A DNA stretch of 5,661 nt from assembly GCA_021154065.1 (NCBI GenBank), contig JAJKJG010000198.1:1-5661 (forward strand), given 5' to 3'. A program made the position numbers and the translations under genes. The first letter of the stretch is position 1; each line of letters starts with the position of its first letter. The DNA comes from Methylobacterium sp. GTDB lineage: Bacteria; Pseudomonadota; Alphaproteobacteria; Rhizobiales; Beijerinckiaceae. This document shows positions 1 through 5,480 of this stretch, piece after piece. The notes below the pieces were generated by a model. The model saw only the letters and a list, made by a program, of their open reading frames with translations. It did not search any database and was not told where the DNA came from.

Positions 1-116
1 GCGAAAACCAGATTGCCCGTAATCAGATAAGACAAAATAAACGTGTCGAGCGTACCCGTAGCTCGCCAGCTCACGGCTTTGGCGATCGAGCGATGATGGG
101 AGTCCCGTGGCGTCAC
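1..116 (-). CDS. DUF2061 family small membrane protein, N-terminal part (runs off the left edge)
   Basis: The minus strand read from 116 downward gives 38 residues in one open frame before the window ends. It starts MTPRDSHHRSIAKAVSWRAT and continues GTLDTFILSYLITGNLVF. The block SIAKAVSWRATGTLDTFILS, followed by a hydrophobic segment ending ITGNLVF, is the characteristic start of DUF2061 proteins. These are short (roughly 70-90 aa) inner-membrane proteins with two predicted helices and no established function. I chose the GTG at 116-114 because a GGAGG Shine-Dalgarno sequence lies 8 bases upstream. An in-frame GTG at 194-192 would add 26 residues but has no such site, and a stop lies just above it. 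The gene is divergent from the small-protein cluster at 343. The family call rests on recognised sequence; the start is less certain. Confidence 0.8.
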   Translation of the reverse strand, partial: MTPRDSHHRSIAKAVSWRATGTLDTFILSYLITGNLVF

Positions 117-124
117 AGGCCGAT

Positions 125-129
125 CCTCC
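125..129 (-). promoter_or_regulatory. Shine-Dalgarno sequence that decides the DUF2061 start
   Basis: On the minus strand this reads GGAGG, eight bases before the GTG at 116. It is the only strong ribosome binding site near the candidate starts of this gene, so it favours the short form beginning MTPRDSHH. Confidence 0.6.
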
Positions 130-313
130 GGTCCGCCGAAGAGATTCTTGGCGGGAAACAGGTTTGGATGATTGAGGAAACGCGACTCGGGCACGAGTTA
201 CGGCCAAGGTTCCGATGCCTATGGAATGTGGCCGCAATCAGTCCCTCCGGCCCGCTCGACGATTATTGATCAGGTCAAGCGTGGCCGCAACCTCCTGACG
301 ATCTGCGTGTTGG

Positions 314-334
314 TCCTGAAACGCAGCTTCAGGA
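314..334 (+). promoter_or_regulatory. Hairpin covering the Shine-Dalgarno of the first disordered-protein gene
   Basis: TCCTGAA (314-320) and TTCAGGA (328-334) form a perfect 7-bp inverted repeat around a 7-base loop. With GG (312-313) and CC (337-338) the stem can extend by two pairs across a 2-base bulge. The 3' arm contains AGGA of the AGGAG Shine-Dalgarno (331-335) used by the ATG at 343. In mRNA the folded form would hide the ribosome binding site. A regulatory role is inferred from position only. Confidence 0.45.
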
Positions 335-342
335 GACCGAAC

Positions 343-696
343 ATGGCGGACGACAAGCAGGCCCGGCCCTCCTTGCGCGACTTCAACCCGTATGCGGATC
401 GCAACGGGCAGGATTTCGGCCAGGACGATCCGCGGGACGTAGCGCGCCCTGACGAGCTTCAGCGCGAACTGGCCCGCAACCCGAACGGGCCGGCCGAGAC
501 GGCCCGCCTCGCCTCGGGCCGTCCGGAGCTCGGCGCAACCGGCTCCATGGGCGCGACCGACGCCACCGAAGCCGAAACGCCCCCCGAAAACTTGAGACGA
601 ATCAGCGATCCGAGCCTTCCGTCACTGGGAACCAACGCGACCCAGGATGCGATCGACCGCGCGACATCGACTGCCGGTCAGGAAGACAAGGGATAA
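343..696 (+). CDS. Small acidic, predicted disordered protein (117 aa), first of a run of five
   Basis: No known family is recognised. The ATG at 343 follows AGGAG by 7 bases and is preferred over an in-frame TTG at 172, which lacks a ribosome binding site and would add an unlike, arginine-rich segment. The protein begins MADDKQARPSLRDFNPYADR. It has 22 acidic against 14 basic residues, no Cys, Trp or His, and only short patches of Leu, so it should be soluble, acidic and largely unfolded, perhaps with a helix around residues 37-45 (DELQRELAR). No signal peptide or membrane segment is visible. The stop at 694-696 is 3 bases before the next ATG, so the two genes are very likely co-transcribed and translationally coupled. 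A stress-protective, hydrophilin-like role is possible but is an inference from composition. Confidence 0.7.
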   Translation: MADDKQARPSLRDFNPYADRNGQDFGQDDPRDVARPDELQRELARNPNGPAETARLASGRPELGATGSMGATDATEAETPPENLRRISDPSLPSLGTNATQDAIDRATSTAGQEDKG

Positions 697-699
697 GCC

Positions 700-990
700 A
701 TGCCGAAAAAACCAGACGACATCGTTGGACAGAGCCAAGGTCCCATCGTCGGCGGCGGGCATCAAACGCCCGAGCAGAAGGCCATCACCGAGCGCGGCGG
801 CGGCGGCCTGACGGACGCCGAGCGCAATGCTCAGTGGACGGAATCGGGGGACGAACCCGGCCGCGCTCCCACCGCGGTCGGCGGCTCCTCGCAGGGCCAA
901 GCCGACCGCATGCCGGCCGGCGGAGCCTCGGTCAGCAACGAAACGGCGAGCAACCCGGCGGTGACGCCGGGCCACAAGAAGACCTCATAG
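700..990 (+). CDS. Small glycine-rich hydrophilic protein (96 aa), second of the run
   Basis: Function unknown. The ATG at 700 is preceded by AAGGGA, 6 bases away and inside the last codons of the previous gene; the gap between stop and start is 3 bases. The protein starts MPKKPDDIVGQSQGPIVGGG and has 17 Gly in 96 residues, one Trp, and no Cys, Phe or Tyr. Charge is nearly balanced (11 acidic, 9 basic) and the C-terminus is basic (GHKKTS). A segment near residues 23-49 (TPEQKAITERGGGG, then TDAERNAQ) could form short helices; the rest looks disordered. No transmembrane or export signal is visible. The minus-strand frames here are arginine-rich shadows without ribosome binding sites. Confidence 0.7.
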   Translation: MPKKPDDIVGQSQGPIVGGGHQTPEQKAITERGGGGLTDAERNAQWTESGDEPGRAPTAVGGSSQGQADRMPAGGASVSNETASNPAVTPGHKKTS

Positions 991-1003
991 CGAAGGATCG
1001 GAG

Positions 1004-1285
1004 ATGGGCAACGCAGGCTACGGCAATCACGACGCGCCGCCGGCGGGAGCCGGCGCGCAGGACCGGCCCGGACCCGAGGGCGGATCGGGCGAGGAATCGT
1101 CCTCGCCCGCGGCGCTCGGCATCAGCCCGCAAGACCAATCCTTGCCCGATCCGCCGGGCGGAGGCGGGCCGGACGAAGCGGCGACCGCCAAGCCCGACCG
1201 CCGAAACGTCGCGACGCCAGGCGAAGGCGCGAGCCGCACGCCGAGCGGGTCGCAAGGCGACGAGGTCGATCCAGGCGTGGGCTAA
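1004..1285 (+). CDS. Small Gly/Pro-rich acidic disordered protein (93 aa), third of the run
   Basis: Function unknown. The ATG at 1004 follows AAGGA by 6 bases, and the gene starts 13 bases after the previous stop. The protein begins MGNAGYGNHDAPPAGAGAQD. It is the most extreme in composition of the five: 20 Gly and 14 Pro in 93 residues, 14 acidic against 5 basic, and only eight residues that are Leu, Ile, Val, Met or Tyr, with no Phe, Trp or Cys. It cannot form an ordinary hydrophobic core. Alternative frames of similar length exist because the DNA is very GC-rich. The ribosome binding site, the spacing and the composition match to its neighbours favour this frame. Confidence 0.65.
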   Translation: MGNAGYGNHDAPPAGAGAQDRPGPEGGSGEESSSPAALGISPQDQSLPDPPGGGGPDEAATAKPDRRNVATPGEGASRTPSGSQGDEVDPGVG

Positions 1286-1310
1286 ACCAACCAGTCACAG
1301 GAGAGCGCCA

Positions 1311-1577
1311 ATGAACGATTCCAGCAAGCAACCCGAACGCCCCGACCCGAAAGCCGCCGCCCGCGACCCAGGACCGGGCGCAAGAAACCGGCCAGGCTTC
1401 GATCTCGGCGGCGCGGTCGACAAGAACCCCTCCACGGCGGGCTCGAACGTCATGCCCGAGAGCGGACCTAAGGGCAGCCCCGCCCAAGGCACGACCGCAG
1501 GCGGGCAGGCGAGCGGCCTGACCGATCCCAGCGGCTCGAGCTCCGGCGAGCACAAGGGCAGCGGATCGGCCGGCTGA
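1311..1577 (+). CDS. Small Gly/Ser-rich disordered protein (88 aa), fourth of the run
   Basis: Function unknown. The ATG at 1311 has AGGAG at 1299-1303, 7 bases upstream, the best ribosome binding site in the cluster after the first gene. The same frame stays open far upstream, but that part runs out of frame through the two preceding genes and is arginine-rich, so ATG 1311 is the real start. The product begins MNDSSKQPERPDPKAAARDP, has 17 Gly and 13 Ser in 88 residues, equal acidic and basic counts (9 each), and no Cys, Trp, Tyr or Ile. The last 25 residues are a Ser/Gly-rich tail (LTDPSGSSSGEHKGSGSAG). A faint likeness to the fifth protein (KQPxRP, later RPG with a nearby DL, and DPSG) suggests distant duplication or shared bias. 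Confidence 0.65.
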   Translation: MNDSSKQPERPDPKAAARDPGPGARNRPGFDLGGAVDKNPSTAGSNVMPESGPKGSPAQGTTAGGQASGLTDPSGSSSGEHKGSGSAG

Positions 1578-1587
1578 CTGCAACGGG

Positions 1588-1608
1588 AGGGCCGGCCGCA
1601 GCCGCCCT
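1588..1608 (+). repeat. GC-rich hairpin in the gap between the fourth and fifth small genes
   Basis: AGGGC plus GGC (1588-1596, with C1593 bulged) pairs with GCC plus GCCCT (1601-1608) around a 4-base loop, giving 8 pairs. No T-run follows, so it is not a standard intrinsic terminator. It lies in the 80-base gap, the longest within the cluster, and could stabilise or attenuate the message. In DNA this GC-rich such hairpins also arise by chance. Confidence 0.25.
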
Positions 1609-1657
1609 GCCCGACGAACGAGAGCCTGCCCGAACTCCAGGACCGTGACGCCACCCC

Positions 1658-1858
1658 ATGACGACTTCAAGCACCGGCGGCGCTGCCAAGCAGCCGTCCA
1701 GGCCCGGCGAACGCCCCGGTTCCAACCTCGATCTATCGATCGATCGGCCCCGCCTGACCCCGCAGGGGCGCACGGACGACGATCCCTCCGGCGAGGACGC
1801 GACCAATCCGACAGGCCAAGGCGCGAAACAGGGCCAGAGCGATCAAGCGGAAGGATAG
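1658..1858 (+). CDS. Small hydrophilic disordered protein (66 aa), fifth of the run
   Basis: Function unknown. The protein begins MTTSSTGGAAKQPSRPGERP and ends GQGAKQGQSDQAEG. It has 10 Gly, 10 acidic and 8 basic residues, and only five Leu, Ile or Met, with no Val, Phe, Tyr, Trp or Cys, so it fits the composition of the four genes before it. ATG 1658 is the only plausible start in its frame, because TGA lies at 1646. Its Shine-Dalgarno is poor: the nearest candidate, AGGA at 1639-1642, is 15 bases away. An overlapping frame opened by GTG 1645 gives an arginine-rich product and looks like a shadow. It is less secure than the other four because of the weak initiation site and the 80-base gap. 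Confidence 0.5.
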   Translation: MTTSSTGGAAKQPSRPGERPGSNLDLSIDRPRLTPQGRTDDDPSGEDATNPTGQGAKQGQSDQAEG

Positions 1859-1873
1859 GCCCCTCCTCCTTTT

Positions 1874-1919
1874 GAGTCCGAAAAGCGTCGTTCGATGTGC
1901 GGCGGCGCACGGTGGACTC
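1874..1919 (+). promoter_or_regulatory. Two-tier stem-loop in the leader of the 51-aa gene
   Basis: GAGTCC (1874-1879) pairs with GGACTC (1914-1919). Nested inside, GTGCG (1897-1901) pairs with CGCAC (1906-1910) around the loop GCGG. Both stems are perfect. They lie between the end of the fifth small gene and the start-site hairpin at 1932. No T-run follows, so a leader structure is as likely as a terminator. No known riboswitch class is recognised. Confidence 0.35.
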
Positions 1920-1931
1920 CGCGTGACGGTC

Positions 1932-1963
1932 GCATGGTGGTCTCCATCAGGAGATCGCCATGT
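1932..1963 (+). promoter_or_regulatory. Start-site hairpin covering Shine-Dalgarno and ATG of the 51-aa gene
   Basis: Bases 1932-1945 pair with 1950-1963 around the tetraloop ATCA, giving 14 continuous pairs of which three are G-U wobbles (1932-1963, 1938-1957, 1940-1955). The 3' arm contains GGAG of the AGGAG Shine-Dalgarno (1949-1953) and the whole ATG (1960-1962). When folded, the mRNA would hide both initiation signals, as RNA thermometers and other translational switches do. As DNA it is also a near-palindrome, so a protein-binding dyad is an alternative. The pairing is directly visible; the function is inferred. Confidence 0.55.
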
Positions 1964-2115
1964 CCCGCCGGACCGCCACCCTTCTCACACTCGCTCTCAG
2001 CCTTGAAGTGATGTGCGTCGTCGGCCGGATGTCCCGCCTGCCCGATGTTCGCGCCGCAAACGCCCCGGTCGAAATCGTCGCGAGCGAAAGGCCTAAGAGC
2101 CGTCCGACCGCTTGA
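1960..2115 (+). CDS. Small protein with hydrophobic N-terminus (51 aa)
   Basis: No family is recognised. The ATG at 1960 has AGGAG at 1949-1953 with ideal 6-base spacing, and the stop is TGA at 2113-2115. The product starts MSRRTATLLTLALSLEVMCV and ends with a polar, basic tail (SERPKSRPTA). Residues 2-4 are positively charged and residues 5-21 are mostly hydrophobic but interrupted by Glu16, so this is either a weak signal peptide with possible cleavage near RAANA (31-35) or a short membrane-associated segment. The single Cys19 is not in a lipobox. Unlike the five genes upstream it is not glycine-rich, and a 101-base structured leader precedes it, so it is probably controlled separately. Length and lack of homology knowledge leave real doubt, but the ribosome binding site is strong. 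Confidence 0.55.
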   Translation: MSRRTATLLTLALSLEVMCVVGRMSRLPDVRAANAPVEIVASERPKSRPTA

Positions 2116-2129
2116 AACTTCAGCCTCGT

Positions 2130-2154
2130 CTGAACGGAACAGTTCTCAGGTTTT
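2130..2154 (+). terminator. Weak candidate intrinsic terminator after the 51-aa gene
   Basis: GAAC (2132-2135) pairs with GTTC (2142-2145) around a 6-base loop. CT (2130-2131) can pair with AG (2148-2149) across a 2-base bulge, and TTTT (2151-2154) follows. It sits 14 bases after the stop at 2115, between two convergent genes, where a terminator is expected. The stem is short, so confidence is low. No terminator for the opposite strand, 3' of typA, is obvious in 2116-2198. Confidence 0.25.
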
Positions 2155-2198
2155 CGTTAGCCGCATGATCAGACGGCGAGCCAGGCCCCCTGACGGAT

Positions 2199-4028
2199 TC
2201 AGGCGCTCAGCGCCTCGCGGCTCTTCTCCGCCTTCTTGCGCTCGTTCGGATCAAGAATGGTCTTGCGCAGGCGGATCGCCTTGGGCGTCACCTCGACCAA
2301 CTCGTCGTCGCCGATGTAGGCGAGCGCCTTTTCCAAGGTCATGCGGATCGGCGGCGTGAGGCGCACCGCCTCGTCCTTCGAGGTCGTGCGGATGTTGGTG
2401 AGTTTCTTGCCTTTCAGTACGTTGACCTCAAGATCGTTGTCCCGCGTGTGCTCGCCGACGATCATGCCCTGGTAAACCTTCCAGCCGGGCTCGATCATCA
2501 TCGGCCCGCGGTCCTCCAGGTTCCAGAGCGCGTAAGCGACCGCCTCGCCGGCATCGGTCGAGATCAGCACGCCGTTGCGCCGGCCCGCGATTTCGCCCTT
2601 GTAGGGCTGGTAGGCGTGGAACAGCCGGTTCAGGACCGCCGTGCCGCGGGTGTCCGTCAGAAGCTCGCCCTGGTAGCCGATGAGCCCGCGGGTCGGCGCG
2701 TGGAACACGAGCCGGAGGCGGTTGCCGCCGGACGGGCGCATCTCGACCATGTCGGCCCGGCGTTCCGACATTTTCTGCACCACGACGCCCGAGAACTCCT
2801 CATCGACGTCGATGACGACTTCCTCTACGGGCTCCAGGAACCGTCCAGTGTCCTCGTCGCGCGTCAGCACCACCTGCGGGCGCGACACCGCGAGCTCAAA
2901 CCCCTCGCGGCGCATGGTCTCGATCAGGATGGCGAGCTGCAGTTCGCCGCGCCCGGCGACCTCGAACGAGTCCTTGTCGACGCTTTCCTTGATGCGCAGC
3001 GCAACGTTGCCCTCCGCTTCCTTCAGCAGACGGTCGCGGATGACGCGGCTTGTCACCTTGTCGCCCTCGGTGCCGGCGAGCGGGCTGTCGTTGACCATAA
3101 AGGTCATGGCCACCGTCGGGGGGTCGATGGGCTGCGCCGGCAACGGCGTCTCGACCTCAAGCGCGCAGAACGTGTCGGCCACCGTCCCTTTCACAAGCCC
3201 GGCGATAGCGACGATGTCGCCAGCCTCGCCCAGTTCGACGGGCTGGCGCTCGATGCCGCGAAACGCCAGGATCTTCGAGACGCGCCCCTGCTCGACGAGA
3301 CGCCCGTCGCGCGCCAGCACCTTGATGGTCTGGTTGGGCTTCAGACTTCCGGCGGTAATCAGGCCCGTGACGACGCGGCCGAGGTAGGGGTTCGCTTCCA
3401 AGATCGTGCCGAGCATCCGGAACGGCCCCTCCTCGACGTGCGGGGCGGCGACATGCTTCAGGACGAGGTCGAACAGCGGCGCCATGCCGAGGTCCTTCGG
3501 GCCTTCGGGCGCGTCCGCGATCCAGCCCTCCTTGGCGGAGCCGTACAGGATCGGGAAATCGAGCTGGTCGTCGGTGGCATCGAGCGCCGCGAAGAGGTCG
3601 AACACCTCGTTGACGACGTGCGCCGGGCGCGCGTCCGACTTGTCCACCTTGTTGACGAGCACGATGGGCCTCAGCCCGATCTGAAGCGCCTTGCCGACCA
3701 CGAACTTGGTTTGCGGCATCGGCCCTTCGGCCGCATCCACGAGCACGATGGCGCCGTCCACCATGTTGAGGATGCGCTCGACCTCGCCGCCGAAATCGGC
3801 GTGGCCCGGCGTGTCCACGATGTTGATGCGGGCATCCTTCCAGACGACCGATGTCATCTTGGCCAGGATCGTGATGCCGCGCTCGCGCTCGAGGTCGTTG
3901 GAGTCCATCACGCGCTCGGCGACGCGCTGGTTCTCCCGGAACGAGCCCGATTGGGAGAGGAGCTTGTCGACGAGGGTAGTCTTGCCGTGGTCGACGTGCG
4001 CGATGATCGCGATATTGCGCAGATTCAT
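2199..4028 (-). CDS. typA: TypA/BipA, ribosome-associated translational GTPase
   Basis: This is a complete 609-aa TypA, also called BipA, a cytoplasmic GTPase of the EF-G/LepA group that binds the 70S ribosome. It is linked to 50S assembly and to growth under cold or other stress. The G motifs are clear: AHVDHGKT (10-17), RGITI (50-54), DTPGH (72-76), NKVD (126-129) and GSAK (163-166). EF-G-like domains II, III and V follow. The BipA-specific C-terminal domain carries GEHTRDNDL (525-533) and VLKGKKLTN (537-545), a positively charged loop needed for ribosome binding in the family. Length matches the usual ~605-610 aa, and no key residue is missing. The ATG at 4028-4026 fits the conserved N-terminus ([10 protein letters not shown]); its Shine-Dalgarno is weak (GAAGAG, 5 bases upstream). 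A palindromic hairpin lies 20 bases upstream. Confidence 0.98.
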   Translation of the reverse strand: MNLRNIAIIAHVDHGKTTLVDKLLSQSGSFRENQRVAERVMDSNDLERERGITILAKMTSVVWKDARINIVDTPGHADFGGEVERILNMVDGAIVLVDAAEGPMPQTKFVVGKALQIGLRPIVLVNKVDKSDARPAHVVNEVFDLFAALDATDDQLDFPILYGSAKEGWIADAPEGPKDLGMAPLFDLVLKHVAAPHVEEGPFRMLGTILEANPYLGRVVTGLITAGSLKPNQTIKVLARDGRLVEQGRVSKILAFRGIERQPVELGEAGDIVAIAGLVKGTVADTFCALEVETPLPAQPIDPPTVAMTFMVNDSPLAGTEGDKVTSRVIRDRLLKEAEGNVALRIKESVDKDSFEVAGRGELQLAILIETMRREGFELAVSRPQVVLTRDEDTGRFLEPVEEVVIDVDEEFSGVVVQKMSERRADMVEMRPSGGNRLRLVFHAPTRGLIGYQGELLTDTRGTAVLNRLFHAYQPYKGEIAGRRNGVLISTDAGEAVAYALWNLEDRGPMMIEPGWKVYQGMIVGEHTRDNDLEVNVLKGKKLTNIRTTSKDEAVRLTPPIRMTLEKALAYIGDDELVEVTPKAIRLRKTILDPNERKKAEKSREALSA

Positions 4029-4040
4029 GATGGCTCTTCG

Positions 4041-4076
4041 AAAGCAAAGCTGCCCGGCCGTGCACGGCCGGGCAGC
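4041..4076 (-). terminator. 28-bp perfect palindrome with T-rich tail: terminator or typA leader attenuator
   Basis: Bases 4049-4060 and 4065-4076 form a perfect 12-bp GC-rich stem with loop TGCA; since the loop is self-complementary, the whole 28 bases are a perfect palindrome. On the minus strand it is followed directly by TTTGCTTT (4048-4041), which fits a Rho-independent terminator for the TAXI gene ending 53 bases earlier. The plus-strand flank is not T-rich. Only 20 bases separate it from the typA start, so any typA transcript begun upstream must pass through it. Confidence 0.7.
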
Positions 4077-4092
4077 GGATTCCTTGTGCGCT

Positions 4093-4102
4093 GCATATAA
4101 TG
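4093..4102 (-). promoter_or_regulatory. AT-rich box, possible -10 region of a typA promoter
   Basis: The minus strand reads CATTATATGC in an otherwise GC-rich spacer between the TAXI and typA genes. TTATAT or TATATG could serve as a -10 element. TTGCCC at 4116-4111 resembles a -35 element but is only about 11-12 bases away, shorter than the usual 16-18. It is therefore a tentative promoter, reported because typA needs one here if the palindrome downstream terminates the upstream unit. A plus-strand TATAAT (4096-4101) in the same box has no plus-strand gene to serve. Confidence 0.25.
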
Positions 4103-4129
4103 CGCCGCTCGGGGCAAGAATAGGGCGGA

Positions 4130-5452
4130 TTACTCCGCTGCCTGCAGCAGCGGCGCTTCCGCTTCCGCTTCCGCGAGATGATGGCGCCGCTCGTGGATCG
4201 CCCGCCGCGCCTGATCGAGCCCGAGAAAGAACGCCACCATGAGAGTCTCGCCGACCTCCCCGTCGCCCGCCCGCGCGAGCGCCGAGGCGAGAACCTGGTC
4301 GGCCTCCACTTCCAGCGCGTCAAGCTCGGCCACTTCCGCCGCGGCGCGCGCATGGCGCACGATGCCCATCAACTCGTCGAGCAGCATCATGGTGCGGCTG
4401 CGCTTGCGGGCCGAAGCCTGGCCCAGCAGACCCGCGAACGCCGAGCCCAGGATGCCGCCGACCATCGCGACGAGGTAGATCCAGTCGCTGTAGCGCTCCA
4501 GGAAGGTCTGGACCTCGCCGTCGTAGTAGGCGGCCGCGCCGGGATGGACCGGCAGCGACGAGCTTTTCGAGGTGTTCGGCCCCTCGATGCGGTTGGCGAG
4601 CGGCACCTCGCCGGACAGGGTCGGCCGCATGGCGAAGAGGAGGCGCGTGACCTCGGACACGGCGTTGTCGTCGAGCTTCGCTTGCGCCACGAGGCGATGG
4701 CCGACGCCGAGCGTCGCCACGCTCTCGGCCGGGCGGGGCGGCGTGCCGCCGAACGCGCCGCGCACGATCTCGAACGATTCGAACAGCGGCGAGCGCTGGG
4801 CGATGGCCTCGGCCTCGGTGATCGGGATGAAGACCGGCGGCCCCCCGCCGGCCTGAACCACGGCCGCGACGGTCTCGGCCACCGAACGCCCGGAGAGGGT
4901 GCCGATGGCGAGGACGGCATCGATGCGGCCGGCGCGCAGCGCCTCCTCCACCTCCGCCGGAGACGGCAACATCACCGTGGCGACGCTGTCGCGCGGGATG
5001 TCGTAGTGGGCGAGCACGGTCTCGAGCAGGCGGGCGTTGGCCGGCAGCTTGCGCACGATCCCGACCGTGCGGCCGCGCAGATCGGCGATTTTCGCGATCC
5101 GGGCCCGCTCGGGCGCGATCAGCACCGCCGCGTCGCGGTGCAGGATGGCGGCGGTTTGTCCCTTCAGGGGCATCGCTACGTCGGTGCGCACGACCGCGAG
5201 GTCGGCCTTGTCCTCGTCGAGCGCTTCCGCGCTCCCGGCGAGCCCCTCGGTCAGCACGAGCCGGAAGCGGACCGAGGCGCGTTCGCGGTTGAGGTATTGC
5301 GCCGCCGCCGCCATGAGGCGCGTGTCCTCGCTGCCCATCGGCCCGACCGCGACGCGCAGCGTCGTCGGCCCGCTCATCACCTGATAGGCGAGCAGGCCGA
5401 GCCCGAGCACGGCTAAACCGACCGCAAGCGTGATCAGACCGGGGCGACGCAT
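4130..5452 (-). CDS. Membrane-tethered TAXI family TRAP-type solute-binding protein (440 aa)
   Basis: The product resembles the TAXI branch of TRAP transporter solute receptors, in the membrane-anchored form common in Hyphomicrobiales. Residues 1-4 (MRRP) are followed by a hydrophobic helix at about 5-25. The TAXI domain spans about 30-300, from [14 protein letters not shown] through [10 protein letters not shown] to [14 protein letters not shown] (300-313), the latter a typical family signature. A second helix lies at about 324-344 ([18 protein letters not shown]), followed by a ~95-residue helical, Ala/Glu-rich tail. The predicted layout is binding domain in the periplasm and tail in the cytoplasm. 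The ATG at 5452 is chosen because it starts directly before the anchor helix. A TTG at 5488 would add 12 residues and overlap the upstream gene; neither start has a good Shine-Dalgarno. No permease gene is present in the window, so transport is unproven. The ligand is unknown. Confidence 0.85.
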   Translation of the reverse strand: MRRPGLITLAVGLAVLGLGLLAYQVMSGPTTLRVAVGPMGSEDTRLMAAAAQYLNRERASVRFRLVLTEGLAGSAEALDEDKADLAVVRTDVAMPLKGQTAAILHRDAAVLIAPERARIAKIADLRGRTVGIVRKLPANARLLETVLAHYDIPRDSVATVMLPSPAEVEEALRAGRIDAVLAIGTLSGRSVAETVAAVVQAGGGPPVFIPITEAEAIAQRSPLFESFEIVRGAFGGTPPRPAESVATLGVGHRLVAQAKLDDNAVSEVTRLLFAMRPTLSGEVPLANRIEGPNTSKSSSLPVHPGAAAYYDGEVQTFLERYSDWIYLVAMVGGILGSAFAGLLGQASARKRSRTMMLLDELMGIVRHARAAAEVAELDALEVEADQVLASALARAGDGEVGETLMVAFFLGLDQARRAIHERRHHLAEAEAEAPLLQAAE

Positions 5453-5480
5453 GAGGCTCAAAGTGAGCGCATGGCCCGCC

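Larger units (their letters stand above)
117..342. other. Divergent intergenic spacer between the DUF2061 gene and the small-protein cluster
   Basis: This 226-base spacer separates two divergent genes and should hold promoters for both. I found no convincing sigma-70 pair on either strand and no EcfG-type GGAAC-N16/17-CGTT match. GGAAAC occurs at 154-159 and 176-181 on the plus strand, but neither has a correctly spaced CGTT. The only strong features are the DUF2061 ribosome binding site at 125-129 and the hairpin at 314-334. Open frames that cross the spacer are antisense to DUF2061 or lack a ribosome binding site. Confidence 0.6.

Noticed and set aside
3..269. Plus-strand frame open from the left edge to TGA 267-269
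   Set aside because: It is antisense to the DUF2061 N-terminus, which is recognisable on the other strand, and its product resembles no known family.
287..311. GCAAC-N16-TGTT upstream of the first small gene as an EcfG-like promoter
   Set aside because: It has one mismatch in each half of a short motif; a match this loose is expected about once by chance in a region this size.
1735..1746. ATCGATCGATCG-type short tandem run
   Set aside because: It spans only three 4-base units inside a coding frame and has no sign of a functional repeat.
1122..1910. Minus-strand open frames across the small-gene cluster (up to 262 codons)
   Set aside because: The products are Arg/Ala/Ser-rich and lack plausible ribosome binding sites; the plus-strand genes have well-spaced ones.
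1843..1935. 30-codon minus-strand frame with GGAG six bases before its ATG
   Set aside because: Its initiation signals are just the mirror of the near-palindrome at 1932-1963. The product is short and without features.
2136..2158. GGAAC-N14-CGTT, resembling an EcfG general stress promoter
   Set aside because: The spacer is two bases shorter than the usual 16-17, and no plus-strand gene follows, only the 3' end of typA on the other strand.
2448..4100. Long plus-strand open frame (550 codons) antisense to typA
   Set aside because: It lies opposite a complete, highly conserved typA. Its product is a biased Asp/Arg/Val/His-rich sequence with no recognisable domain, typical of antisense frames in GC-rich DNA.
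4178..5416. Long plus-strand open frame (412 codons) antisense to the TAXI gene
   Set aside because: It mirrors the TAXI coding sequence, is His/Arg/Asp-rich, and has no recognisable motifs.
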